From contig JABTUS010000005.1 of NCBI GenBank assembly GCA_015075305.1, positions 124,001-188,000 of the forward strand: a stretch of 64,000 bases of DNA. Reading direction: 5' to 3'. The notes beneath the pieces are model-generated. The model did not search any database. It worked only from the letters and a program-made list of their open reading frames with translations, and was not told the origin of the DNA. Below, piece by piece: positions 54,005 through 62,544 of the stretch (its first letter is position 1; each line of letters starts with the position of its first letter). Origin of the DNA: Opitutaceae bacterium (GTDB taxonomy: Bacteria > Verrucomicrobiota > Verrucomicrobiia > Opitutales > Opitutaceae). Both the position numbers and the translations under genes were made by a program.

Positions 54005-54838
54005 ATGTCGTCCATCGTTCACTTTTCCGGTTACAAGTTCACACCGCTCTCGAATCTGCCCGATCTGAAGGAGGAGCTTCTGGCATTCTGCCGTGAGAAG
54101 AGTCTGTGCGGAACGATTTTGCTTAGCCCGGAAGGCATCAATTTCTATGTCGCGGGCGCGGCGGAATCGGGCGAAGCCCTTCTTTTGAAACTGCGCACCT
54201 GCGCCGGCCTTGGGGATCTTGCCGCAAAGCGCAGCAGCAGCGCCCGGCGGCCGTACGACCGCATGATGGTCAAGATCAAGCGGGAGATCATTGCGTTTGG
54301 CGACGAACAGATCGATCCGGCTCGTCACACATCCCCGAAGCTCTCCGCAGGGGAACTGAAGCAGTGGCTGGACGAAGGACGGGATGTGACGCTGCTCGAC
54401 ACGCGAAACGACTACGAAGTCCATCTCGGGACATTCAGGAATGCGGTGCCTGCCGGCATCGATCATTTCCGTGATTTTCCAGAGGCGGTCCGCCGTCTGC
54501 CCGCTGAATGGAAGACGAAGCCAATCGTGATGTTCTGCACCGGTGGCATCCGCTGTGAAAAGGCCGGCCCCTGCATGGAGCGGGAGGGATTCCGACATGT
54601 ATTCCAGCTCGACGGAGGAATCCTGCGCTATTTCGAAGAATGCGGTGCCGCACATTTTGAAGGCGAATGCTTCGTGTTTGATCAGCGCGTCGGCCTCGAT
54701 CCTGCGTTGAAGGAAACACAGTCGATCCTGTGCGCACGGTGCCAGATGCCTCTTGCCTCAGAGGAGCAGGCTCATCCCCACTTTGTGGCCGGAAAGAGTT
54801 GTCCGCACTGTCATGGGCGCGTGACTTCGCCGGCTTGA
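54005..54838 (+). CDS. trhO: tRNA uridine-34 hydroxylase (TrhO/YceA)
   Basis: A 277-residue protein of the rhodanese-related TrhO family, which makes 5-hydroxyuridine at the tRNA wobble position using oxygen. The N-terminal part has [11 protein letters not shown], and the rhodanese domain has D-T-R-N-D-Y-E and the active loop [11 protein letters not shown] cysteine-rich end (C-A-R-C and C-P-H-C) follows. The start could be 53987 or 54005. It lies 64 bases after the PagL-like gene with no clear functional link. Confidence 0.92.
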   Translation: MSSIVHFSGYKFTPLSNLPDLKEELLAFCREKSLCGTILLSPEGINFYVAGAAESGEALLLKLRTCAGLGDLAAKRSSSARRPYDRMMVKIKREIIAFGDEQIDPARHTSPKLSAGELKQWLDEGRDVTLLDTRNDYEVHLGTFRNAVPAGIDHFRDFPEAVRRLPAEWKTKPIVMFCTGGIRCEKAGPCMEREGFRHVFQLDGGILRYFEECGAAHFEGECFVFDQRVGLDPALKETQSILCARCQMPLASEEQAHPHFVAGKSCPHCHGRVTSPA

Positions 54839-54863
54839 CCCGGCATTGCCAATGCGGCGAATC

Positions 54864-55862
54864 CTACCGGCTGACAGCCTGCCGTGATTGATCTGCTTCC
54901 GAACCGTGTTGCGGGGGAATCTGCACGGGCGCGCGCCGTCCGGCCCAACGCACTATCAGGCCCTCCCGCGGACTGACAATCCACACAACCCCGAACAACA
55001 GCGCCCCGGCCACAACCATGGCGGCGGCGATGGAACAATCGAGCCACACTCCCAGGGTGACGCCGAGCCACGCGCTGATCGCCGCATGCAGCAGCGAAAG
55101 CAGATGCACACGCGACAGCCGTGTGGAGATCAGTGATGCAGTGGCGCCCGGGAGTATGAGCATGGCGATGACCAGAATTGCGCCGACGGACTCGAAGGCG
55201 CTCACGACCACAACCGACAAAGCGGCCATCAGGCCATAGTGCATGACCACCGGATTCGTGCCGAGGGACCGCGCCAGGCCGGGATCGAATGCGCTCACGA
55301 GAAGCTGCTTGTAGAAGGCAATGATCAGAAGCGAGATGACAAGCAGGACGGAAGCCATCCGGACAAACGGAACGGGGCCCAGAACGATGCCTCCAAGACT
55401 GACCATCGGCTCGAGGGGAACGAATGCAATTTCACCGTAGAGCACGCAGTCTGCGTCCAGGTCCACCTGTGCCGCGAAGATGCTTGTCATGACCACACCG
55501 ATCGCGAACAAGGTGGAGAATGTGATTCCAATGGCGGCGTCCTGCTTGACGCGCGTGAGCTTGTGAATCGTTTCAATCATCACCGAGGTGAATCCACCGG
55601 CGGCGAGCGCGCCGACAAACATCGGCAGCGTGCCACGGCTTCCGGAAATCAGAAAGGCGGCGACCAGTCCCGGCAGCACGCTGTGGCTCACGGCGTCGCC
55701 CATCAACGCCATGCGCCGCAGCATGAGGTAGTTTCCAATCAGGCCGCATGCTCCTGTCACGGCAAACCCCATCGCGGCAATCCACCCGAACAGGGAAAGA
55801 TTCTCCGTCCAAGGGGCGATCAGAACCGCATGAGGGTCGAAGTTTGGAATGATTTCAGTCAT
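54864..55862 (-). CDS. Metal ABC transporter permease (YtgD/TroD-like)
   Basis: A 332-residue ABC-3 family permease with about eight helices. Family motifs include L-R-R-M-A-L-M-G-D-A-V-S-H-S-V-L-P-G and L-I-L-P-G-A-T-A-S. It overlaps the YtgCR-like gene by 4 bases (55859-55862) and is the last gene of the operon. The two permeases probably form a heterodimer. Metal identity (Zn, Mn or Fe) is not settled by sequence. Confidence 0.92.
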   Translation of the reverse strand: MTEIIPNFDPHAVLIAPWTENLSLFGWIAAMGFAVTGACGLIGNYLMLRRMALMGDAVSHSVLPGLVAAFLISGSRGTLPMFVGALAAGGFTSVMIETIHKLTRVKQDAAIGITFSTLFAIGVVMTSIFAAQVDLDADCVLYGEIAFVPLEPMVSLGGIVLGPVPFVRMASVLLVISLLIIAFYKQLLVSAFDPGLARSLGTNPVVMHYGLMAALSVVVVSAFESVGAILVIAMLILPGATASLISTRLSRVHLLSLLHAAISAWLGVTLGVWLDCSIAAAMVVAGALLFGVVWIVSPREGLIVRWAGRRAPVQIPPQHGSEADQSRQAVSR

Positions 55863-57289
55863 TTTCCAGAGCCATTGCCCAGGTCGAGCCGTGGAGTTTC
55901 TCCGTGAATCGATCGCGTCGTGGGAATGGCGCGCCCATGGGGATCGAAGGTGGCATGACCCAGCCGCCGCTCCAGGTCGCGGACCACGGACTCACCCAGC
56001 ACGTGCTCGATTTTTTCAGCATCATCATGCACGTGATCAGCCGCGATGTTTGCGGATTGCGTCAGGTAGAGCTCCCATAGCCTGTGATTTCGAACAATCT
56101 CCCCCGCCCGCTTCCTTCCCGGCGGCGTAAAGTAGAGGGCGTCGCCGGAAATGCTGGCAAGACCATGGCGCACCAGATCCCGGCCAAGCCGCTGCACATC
56201 CTCAATGGTCTCCTTCCGGCGGATGGCCAGTTCGTGAAAGGTTACGCTTTCCGACTGGAAGTGCCCCGCCTCCATGACATGAAACATCGCCTTCAGCGTG
56301 TTTTCCCGCCGAGTGCGCGCCGCACCGCTGCGACGCAGGAGCCATCGCGCCACGACCCCATGGCGTGGACCGAAGAGAAAAGCGGTCGAGAAGATCGCAC
56401 TGGCACCCATCACCATGAGCGGGCCGGTCGGAAGGCTCGGACCGACAAAGGATAGAAAGGCACCGAGCACGCCGGCAGCCACGCCAAAGATGGCGGCGAG
56501 GATGAGCAGCCTGTGAAGTCGGTCGGTCAGCAGGTAGGCGGCCGACGCGGGCGTGATCAACATCGCCGAGACCAGCACGACTCCCACCGCCTGGAGTGCT
56601 ATGACCACGGATGCGGTGAGGAGGAGCATGAGGCCGTGGTGTATCCAGCGTGTTGGGATTCCGATCGAGCTTGAGAATCCGGGGTCGAAGCTGGATGCGA
56701 GGAGCTCCTTGTAGAACGACACGACGAGCACGATTGCCAGGGCGGTGATGATCGTCATCAGCACGATGTCACCCGAACTGAGCGCGGCGGCCTGACCGAA
56801 AAGGAACTTGTCCAGGCCGCTCTTGTTTCCCGTCGGCAGTCGCTGAATCATCGTCATGAGGCATATTCCCATGGCGAAGAATGTGGCCAGAACCAGGCCG
56901 AGTGCTGCATCCTCCTTGAGCCGCGTCGTGCGGGAGATCGCCGAAACCAGGGACGTTCCAAGCAGCCCGGCGATTGTCGCCCCGACAAGGATCGCGATGG
57001 GATCCTTTGTCATGTTCCAGAGGAAGCCGATGGCCACGCCCGGAAGCACGGCATGTGAAAGCGCGTCTCCGACCAGCGCCATTCTGCGCACAACGATGAA
57101 ACTTCCCAGGAGTCCGCATCCGAGCCCCAGAAGCACCGAGCCGAGAAGAGCATATCTCACGGACGCATCCTGCAGCGTCAGAAAACGGGCGATCTGACTG
57201 CTCCAGTCAGAATCGACGAAATCGCGCACGCCGCCGGCGTGTGCGAAGACGGCGGATCCAATGAAAAACAGCACACCCCTGCGCATCAA
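55859..57289 (-). CDS. Metal ABC permease fused to DtxR/MntR-type repressor (YtgCR-like)
   Basis: A 476-residue fusion. Residues about 40-315 are an ABC-3 permease (R-R-M-A-L-V-G-D-A-L-S-H-A-V-L-P-G). Residues 328-456 match a DtxR-family winged helix and dimerisation domain, with F-T-P-P-G-R, H402 and E406 in H-R-L-W-E-L-Y-L, H421, E425, E428 and H429 in H-D-D-A-E-K-I-E-H-V, and D-P-H-G-R-A-I-P. Glu at 425 corresponds to the MntR rather than the DtxR (Cys) metal ligand. The N-terminal ligand position (D in MntR) is Asn. In Chlamydia, YtgCR is cleaved to free the repressor YtgR; similar cleavage here is a hypothesis. Confidence 0.9.
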   Translation of the reverse strand: MMRRGVLFFIGSAVFAHAGGVRDFVDSDWSSQIARFLTLQDASVRYALLGSVLLGLGCGLLGSFIVVRRMALVGDALSHAVLPGVAIGFLWNMTKDPIAILVGATIAGLLGTSLVSAISRTTRLKEDAALGLVLATFFAMGICLMTMIQRLPTGNKSGLDKFLFGQAAALSSGDIVLMTIITALAIVLVVSFYKELLASSFDPGFSSSIGIPTRWIHHGLMLLLTASVVIALQAVGVVLVSAMLITPASAAYLLTDRLHRLLILAAIFGVAAGVLGAFLSFVGPSLPTGPLMVMGASAIFSTAFLFGPRHGVVARWLLRRSGAARTRRENTLKAMFHVMEAGHFQSESVTFHELAIRRKETIEDVQRLGRDLVRHGLASISGDALYFTPPGRKRAGEIVRNHRLWELYLTQSANIAADHVHDDAEKIEHVLGESVVRDLERRLGHATFDPHGRAIPTTRSIHGETPRLDLGNGSGK

Positions 57290-57294
57290 ACCTC

Positions 57295-58068
57295 CTATCG
57301 CGAACTCCCGTGCGCACCCAGCGCCTGGGCGACTTCGCTGAGTATCGTGAGCCTTCCGCCGTACGTCTTCTGGAGCAGCTCCGCTGTGAATACATCCTGG
57401 GTTTTTCCGAATGCGACGACATTCATGTTCAGTAGAAGCAGATCGTCGAAGTATTGTCGGGCTGTCGGAAGATCGTGATGGACCACGAGGAGCGTCTTTC
57501 CCTTGTCGCGCAGTTCCCTCAGCACGGTGATGATCGCCGCTTCGGTCGCGGCATCCACCCCGGCGAACGGTTCATCCATGAAATACAGATCAGCCTCCTG
57601 CGCCAGTGCGCGGGCGAGAAAAACGCGCTGCTGCTGTCCACCCGAAAGGTTTGCGATCTGCCGGTTGGCATAGGGCAGGAGGTGGACCTTGTCGAGGCAT
57701 GCACGGGCGATCGTCCGATCGACCTTTCCTGGTCGGTGGAGAAGACCGAGGCGTCCGTAACGCCCCATCAGGACGACATCCAGGACATTGACCGGGAAGT
57801 CCCAGTCGACGGATTCGCGCTGCGGCACATAGCCAACGCGACGCGCCATCCTGTGGAATGAATCGCCGAATACCTTCACCCAGCCGCTTTGCAAAGGCAG
57901 CAGGCCCATGCATGCCTTGATGAGAGTCGACTTGCCGGCGCCATTCGGACCCACGATCCCGATGAGCCGCCCTGGATCTATCGCGAGATCGACACCCCAG
58001 AGCACCGGTTTCTTGTGGTAGGCGACCGTCAGGTCGTGGATTTCCAAGGGTGGAGACTGCTGGATCAT
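57295..58068 (-). CDS. Metal ABC transporter ATPase (YtgB/TroB-like)
   Basis: A 257-residue ATPase. Walker A is G-P-N-G-A-G-K-S-T-L, the signature is L-S-G-G-Q-Q-Q-R-V, and Walker B is Y-F-M-D-E-P-F-A-G-V-D. W-G-V-D-L-A-I and L-L-V-V-H-H-D-L fit the zinc/manganese group. It starts 6 bases after the outer-membrane gene and precedes the permease fusion by 5 bases. Confidence 0.93.
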   Translation of the reverse strand: MIQQSPPLEIHDLTVAYHKKPVLWGVDLAIDPGRLIGIVGPNGAGKSTLIKACMGLLPLQSGWVKVFGDSFHRMARRVGYVPQRESVDWDFPVNVLDVVLMGRYGRLGLLHRPGKVDRTIARACLDKVHLLPYANRQIANLSGGQQQRVFLARALAQEADLYFMDEPFAGVDAATEAAIITVLRELRDKGKTLLVVHHDLPTARQYFDDLLLLNMNVVAFGKTQDVFTAELLQKTYGGRLTILSEVAQALGAHGSSR

Positions 58069-58074
58069 GGTCGG

Positions 58075-58899
58075 TCAGAAGCGTTGGGAGATGCCGAAAA
58101 ATACACCCAAGTCCGGTGCCGCGCGAGTGATTCCCACGCTCAGTCCCGCATCGAGCTGACAGTTGTCGTTCACGGCCAAGGTTAGACCCGTATTGAAGCC
58201 AAGGGACGGTTTTCCGACGCCTGTCTCCAGCGCGAGTTCCACGAATCCTCCCATGGCACCGGTGAGATCGCGACCGACCGTCATCGTGCCGACAGCTATC
58301 AAGTCGTATCCATCATCGCCCGAGTTTCTGACAACGTCCAATTCAACCATGGTGCCAAAGCTCGTGTCTTCACTCAACTTTGCGGCATAGGGAAATAGGA
58401 TGCCACCCTCGGCAAAGCGGTCGCCAAACTTGCCGGAGTGCGTGGGTAGCTTCACGAACGGCATTACGCCGAATGCGGATTCGCCAGCGTCGTTTCCCCA
58501 GAAGTTATGCTTCACCCTCAAGGTCGTGTCGCCGAAGCCGCGCTGCCGCATTCGAAAGCCAAGAGGACGATTCTCGGTTTTCACGTCGAGAAAACTGTCG
58601 AGCACAATCTGGATCTCCCAGGAGGAACTCAGGCCGATGCGAACGTTGACTGGCGCAATATTGAAAACCTTCGTGTGAGTGGCGTCGCGTTCGGTGTTAT
58701 GACGGTCGTCCATGAAGCTTGCGAAACTCAATTCGACCTGCAGCCGTCCGGGCTCAACGGTGAAGGGACTTTCGGTCGCGTCAGGGCGATCGGTGCTGAG
58801 TTCGCGAGCTGCGTCGGCGCCATTGCAGGCGATCAATGCGAAAACAAACGCGAAGGGATGAAGGAACTGGCGTGGCGACCGCGTGGATGGGCTGTTCAC
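58075..58899 (-). CDS. Outer-membrane protein in the metal operon (MetA-pathway family)
   Basis: A 274-residue exported protein with a signal peptide ending at I-A-C-N-G-A-D-A-A. The mature start L-S-T-D-R-P-D-A-T-E-S-P-F-T-V-E-P-G-R is the hallmark of the outer-membrane family filed as 'putative MetA-pathway of phenol degradation' or 'transporter'. Alternating strands and a terminal G-I-S-Q-R-F indicate a beta-barrel. It overlaps the binding-protein gene by 4 bases and sits directly before the ATPase gene, so it is a core operon member, perhaps the outer-membrane route for the metal or its chelate. Confidence 0.75.
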   Translation of the reverse strand: MNSPSTRSPRQFLHPFAFVFALIACNGADAARELSTDRPDATESPFTVEPGRLQVELSFASFMDDRHNTERDATHTKVFNIAPVNVRIGLSSSWEIQIVLDSFLDVKTENRPLGFRMRQRGFGDTTLRVKHNFWGNDAGESAFGVMPFVKLPTHSGKFGDRFAEGGILFPYAAKLSEDTSFGTMVELDVVRNSGDDGYDLIAVGTMTVGRDLTGAMGGFVELALETGVGKPSLGFNTGLTLAVNDNCQLDAGLSVGITRAAPDLGVFFGISQRF

Positions 58900-59807
58900 T
58901 TGAGGGAATTCACTATGGTCGTCAGGTTGTGCTTGATCATGCCCTCGTAGGTGCCGAGATCGTAGCCGTTTTCGATTGCGCCCGGCGTTCCCATGGCGTC
59001 GGAGAACAGTTCCCCGCCAATCCTGACTCCGGCATCAAGCGAGACTCGTTCAATGGTCGCATGCGGCACGCTCGACTCGACAAAGATGGCCTTCACGCGG
59101 TGCGATTTGATGAAGTCGACGAGCCTGGCCATGTCGGACAGCGCCGCCTCGCTCACAGTCGAGATGCCTTGGAGTCCGATGACCTGAAATCCGTAGGCGC
59201 GTCCGAAGTAGTTGTAGGCGTCGTGGCTGGTGACAAGAACGCGCTTCTCGACGGGCAATTCCTGCGCCTTGGCCTGCGCCCATTGATGAAGTGCGGAAAG
59301 CGACTCGCGCAGCCTGAATCCGCGGCTCGCATAATCGCCCTTGTGCGCGGGATCATTGGCGGCCAGCGTTTCAACCACGGGATGGATGCATTTCATCCAC
59401 AGCGAAACGTCGAACCAGACGTGCGGATCCGGATGGCCCTCGAACTTCGGCGGATGCAGCAGACGATCGCGGGGTATGTCGCGTGTCACGGCCACAACCG
59501 GCTTGTGCTTTTCAAGACGCCCAAAGAGCTCGGCCATTTTTCCCTCAAGCATCAAACCGCTGTAGAAAATGACATCCGCCTTCTGAAGTTCCAAGACATC
59601 GGAAGCGCGAGCCTTGTAAAGGTGCGGATCGACACCCGGTCCCATGAGGCCGGTGACGGTGACTGCATCTCCGCCGATCTGCCTGACGAGGTCGGTGATC
59701 ATCGTTGAGGTGGTCACAACCCGCAGCGGTCCGGCGATGGCAAGGCCTCCAATGAGGATTGAAAGCGAAATGCCTCTGACAAGATGGAGCAATGGCAGCG
59801 CGGTCAT
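58896..59807 (-). CDS. Metal-binding periplasmic protein (TroA/YtgA-like)
   Basis: A 303-residue cluster A-I binding protein with a signal peptide (G-I-S-L-S-I-L-I-G-G-L-A-I-A). Likely metal ligands are the histidines of V-D-P-H-L-Y, D-P-H-V-W-F-D and T-S-H-D-A-Y, and the aspartate of L-F-S-D-A-M-G. The stretch G-L-Q-G-I-S-T and E-S-S-V-P-H closely recall Treponema TroA, suggesting Zn/Mn rather than the glutamate-containing Mn-only set. First gene of the five-gene operon. Confidence 0.92.
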   Translation of the reverse strand: MTALPLLHLVRGISLSILIGGLAIAGPLRVVTTSTMITDLVRQIGGDAVTVTGLMGPGVDPHLYKARASDVLELQKADVIFYSGLMLEGKMAELFGRLEKHKPVVAVTRDIPRDRLLHPPKFEGHPDPHVWFDVSLWMKCIHPVVETLAANDPAHKGDYASRGFRLRESLSALHQWAQAKAQELPVEKRVLVTSHDAYNYFGRAYGFQVIGLQGISTVSEAALSDMARLVDFIKSHRVKAIFVESSVPHATIERVSLDAGVRIGGELFSDAMGTPGAIENGYDLGTYEGMIKHNLTTIVNSLK

Positions 59808-59851
59808 GGATCGATTGAACTCGGAGCACTAATTACAGCAAGCAAAAAAAG

Positions 59852-59865
59852 TTAGCCTAGTCTAA
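59852..59865. promoter_or_regulatory. Candidate DtxR-type operator between the metal operon and the iron permease
   Basis: TTAGCCTAGTCTAA is a 14-base palindrome with one mismatched pair and a CTAG centre. Read over 59847-59865 it fits the 19-base DtxR box, especially in its central and right parts. It lies 45 bases upstream of the binding-protein start and 62 upstream of the divergent permease start, and it contains TCTAAT, a possible -10 for the permease gene. The natural candidate to bind it is the DtxR domain encoded in the adjacent operon. Confidence 0.6.
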
Positions 59866-59926
59866 TTAATGCCTTGGACATCCTGCTCTTGCTCCCGGTG
59901 ACGGCTCACCCCCACTCTCTGGCAGC

Positions 59927-61621
59927 ATGTCCAAGTCCCTTGCCCGTATCGTATTTCTCGTTACGGCGCTCTTCTTTACGGCCTTCTTCCTCTGGCCAAT
60001 TCTTCAGATCCTCAAGGGCGGTTTTGTGGATGCGGACGGAAGACTCACCTTCGCCTACTTCTTCGCTCTCCTGGCGGATCCGCTCTACCGTGAGGGGCTG
60101 GCCAATTCGTTTCTGCTGGCCTGCCTGACGACGGGGCTGGCCTTGATCATCGCTGTGCCGCTGGCATTCATCAGCGACCGATACCTGTTCCCCGGCAAGT
60201 CGCTGCTCAGCTCGCTGGTCTTGATCCCGATGATACTGCCTCCCTTTGTCGGCGCCATCGGGATCAAGCAGATCTTCGGTCAGTACGGTGCGTTCAACTC
60301 ACTGCTCATCGGGCTTGGCGTGCGTCCTGAGGGATGGACCTACGACTGGTTCGCCCTGCATCAGTTCGGCGGCATTGCGATCGTCAACGCGCTCACCCTT
60401 TACCCAATTCTGTACCTGAATTGTGTGGCCGCACTGGCAAACATTGATCCAGCGATGGAGGAGGCCGCACAGAATCTGGGCTGCACCGGGTTTCGGCGCT
60501 TCCGACTGATCACCCTGCCGCTGATCAAACCGGGACTCTTTGCAGGAGGGACGATAGTTTTCATCTGGGCGTTCACCGAGCTGGGCACGCCGCTTGTGTT
60601 CGACTACTCTCGTCTGACGAGCGTGCAGATTTTTTATGGCCTGAAGGACATTGGCGGGAATCCATTTCCCTATGCGCTGGTCGCGGCCATGCTGGTGTCG
60701 ACGACACTGCTCTATGCCTTGGGCAAGGGACTTTTCGGACGCCAGAACTATGCGATGATGGCAAAGGCGACCACGAGCGGAGGACCGCGCAGGGCGGGAC
60801 GCCTGGTGTCGTGGCTTTGCGCCGGGGCCTTCGCTGGCATCACCTTCCTGGCGATACTTCCCCACCTGGGCGTGGTGCTTGTCGCATTCTCAGATGATTG
60901 GTACGCAACAATTCTGCCGCGCAGCTTTACGCTGAAAAATTTCGATATCGCGCTCGGGCACGATCTCACGGTACCCGCGATTGCGAACAGCCTCAAGTTC
61001 GCAAGCATTTCCACGATCCTTGATGTGATCCTGGGCATCGCGATCGCCTACGTTGTGGTTCGCTCAAAGGTCGCAGGCCGGCAGGTGCTTGATTTCCTGG
61101 CGATGCTTCCGCTTGCCGTACCCGGCTTGGTTCTGGCCTTTGGTTACCTGGCAATGTCGCAGGATGGGCGGTTCTTTTCGTTCCTCAATCCCACCCGGGA
61201 TCCCACGATCCTGCTGATCATCGCCTATTCGGTCCGGCGCCTTCCCTATGTCGTGCGTTCGGCGGCGGCCGGTTTTCAGCAGACGAGTGAAACTCTCGAG
61301 GAGGCGGCGCAGAACATGGGTGCATCACCACTTCGGGCATTGTACAAGGTGACCCTGCCCCTGATCACGGCAAATCTGATTGCCGGAGGGCTGCTCGCTT
61401 TCGCGTTCGCAATGCTCGAGGTCAGCGACTCGCTCATCCTCGCGCAAAAGCAGGCCTACTACCCGATCACAAAGGCGATTCTCGAGCTGCTGCAGTTGCT
61501 CGGTGACGGAAAATTCATAGCCAGCGCGCTGGGAGTCTGGGCGATGGTTTTCCTGGGCATCACCATTGCCGGCATGACCATCCTTCTTGGCCGAAAACTT
61601 GGGGCCATCTTCCGCGTTTGA
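59927..61621 (+). CDS. Ferric-iron-type ABC permease with two transport domains (FbpB-like)
   Basis: A 564-residue permease with two copies of the inner-membrane binding-protein-dependent domain and about 12 helices. Both EAA loops are visible (E-E-A-A-Q-N-L-G-C and E-E-A-A-Q-N-M-G-A), the arrangement of SfuB/FbpB. The matching ferric-binding protein and ATPase are not in the window; they could be elsewhere. It shares its upstream region, and perhaps the operator, with the metal operon. The next gene overlaps or abuts its stop. Confidence 0.9.
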   Translation: MSKSLARIVFLVTALFFTAFFLWPILQILKGGFVDADGRLTFAYFFALLADPLYREGLANSFLLACLTTGLALIIAVPLAFISDRYLFPGKSLLSSLVLIPMILPPFVGAIGIKQIFGQYGAFNSLLIGLGVRPEGWTYDWFALHQFGGIAIVNALTLYPILYLNCVAALANIDPAMEEAAQNLGCTGFRRFRLITLPLIKPGLFAGGTIVFIWAFTELGTPLVFDYSRLTSVQIFYGLKDIGGNPFPYALVAAMLVSTTLLYALGKGLFGRQNYAMMAKATTSGGPRRAGRLVSWLCAGAFAGITFLAILPHLGVVLVAFSDDWYATILPRSFTLKNFDIALGHDLTVPAIANSLKFASISTILDVILGIAIAYVVVRSKVAGRQVLDFLAMLPLAVPGLVLAFGYLAMSQDGRFFSFLNPTRDPTILLIIAYSVRRLPYVVRSAAAGFQQTSETLEEAAQNMGASPLRALYKVTLPLITANLIAGGLLAFAFAMLEVSDSLILAQKQAYYPITKAILELLQLLGDGKFIASALGVWAMVFLGITIAGMTILLGRKLGAIFRV

Positions 61622-61632
61622 TCGTTTCCGGC

Positions 61633-62505
61633 ATGCTCTGGCTGCTGCTCGTTTCATTCATCTGGGCATTCTCCTTTGGTCTGATCAATGGGCGCCAGAC
61701 CGACATCGATCCCGTGTTCGTGGCCTTCGTTCGCATGGCAATCGCCACGGCAGTGTTCCTGCCCTTCCTGAAACCACGTGCGTTGGGAGCAGCAATGGTC
61801 GCACGGCTGTTTGCAGTTGGAGCAATCCAATTTGGATTCATGTACATCCTGTACCTGCACGCGTTCAGGCACCTGCAGGCGCACGAAGTCGCACTTTTCA
61901 CGATCCTCACTCCCATTTACCTGACTCTCATTGACGCCATCATCGAAAGGCGATGGCGTGCGCGTTTTCTGATTGCGGGCGCGCTCGCGGTTGCTGGCGG
62001 GGCGGTTGTCACCTGGCGTCAGACGAACGCGGCGGATCTCGCGGCGGGATTTCTCCTGGTACAGTGCTCAAACCTCTGTTTTGCGACCGGTCAGGTGTTC
62101 TATCGTCGTTTGCGATCAACGATCCCTTCAGGGATCATGGACCATCAGTTGTTCGCCTGGCCTGCTGCCGGGGCGGCTGCGGTGACTGGGGTGATGTCAT
62201 CGGTGACCTCATCATGGGCGGATTTTGCGCCAACGACCGCGCAGATGCTGGTGCTTTTCTATCTGGGCGCGATCGCATCGGGATTGGGGTTTTTCCTCTG
62301 GAACCTGGGAGCGACGCGCGTAAACGCCGGAACTTTGAGCGTATTCAACAACCTGAAAATTCCCCTGGGCATCATCTGCTCGCTCGTGGTTTTTCATGAG
62401 CATTCGGACCCCATCAAGCTGATCTCCAGCCTGACGCTGCTGGCTCTGGCCATCTGGATTGTTGAATCCAAGCGCATGCAGGCGACACCGAGTGAACGTC
62501 ACTGA
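61633..62505 (+). CDS. EamA/DMT-family transporter
   Basis: A 290-residue protein with ten hydrophobic segments and two EamA repeats. F-S-F-G-L-I-N-G near the start and F-L-W-N-L-G-A-T-R-V-N-A near the end are family features. A TTG at 61618 overlapping the previous stop would add five residues. Substrate unknown; it follows the iron permease closely, which hints at cotranscription. Confidence 0.85.
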   Translation: MLWLLLVSFIWAFSFGLINGRQTDIDPVFVAFVRMAIATAVFLPFLKPRALGAAMVARLFAVGAIQFGFMYILYLHAFRHLQAHEVALFTILTPIYLTLIDAIIERRWRARFLIAGALAVAGGAVVTWRQTNAADLAAGFLLVQCSNLCFATGQVFYRRLRSTIPSGIMDHQLFAWPAAGAAAVTGVMSSVTSSWADFAPTTAQMLVLFYLGAIASGLGFFLWNLGATRVNAGTLSVFNNLKIPLGIICSLVVFHEHSDPIKLISSLTLLALAIWIVESKRMQATPSERH

Positions 62506-62544
62506 ATAATTTGCCGGCGATCGAAAGCTCGCTAATCAGGAGGA

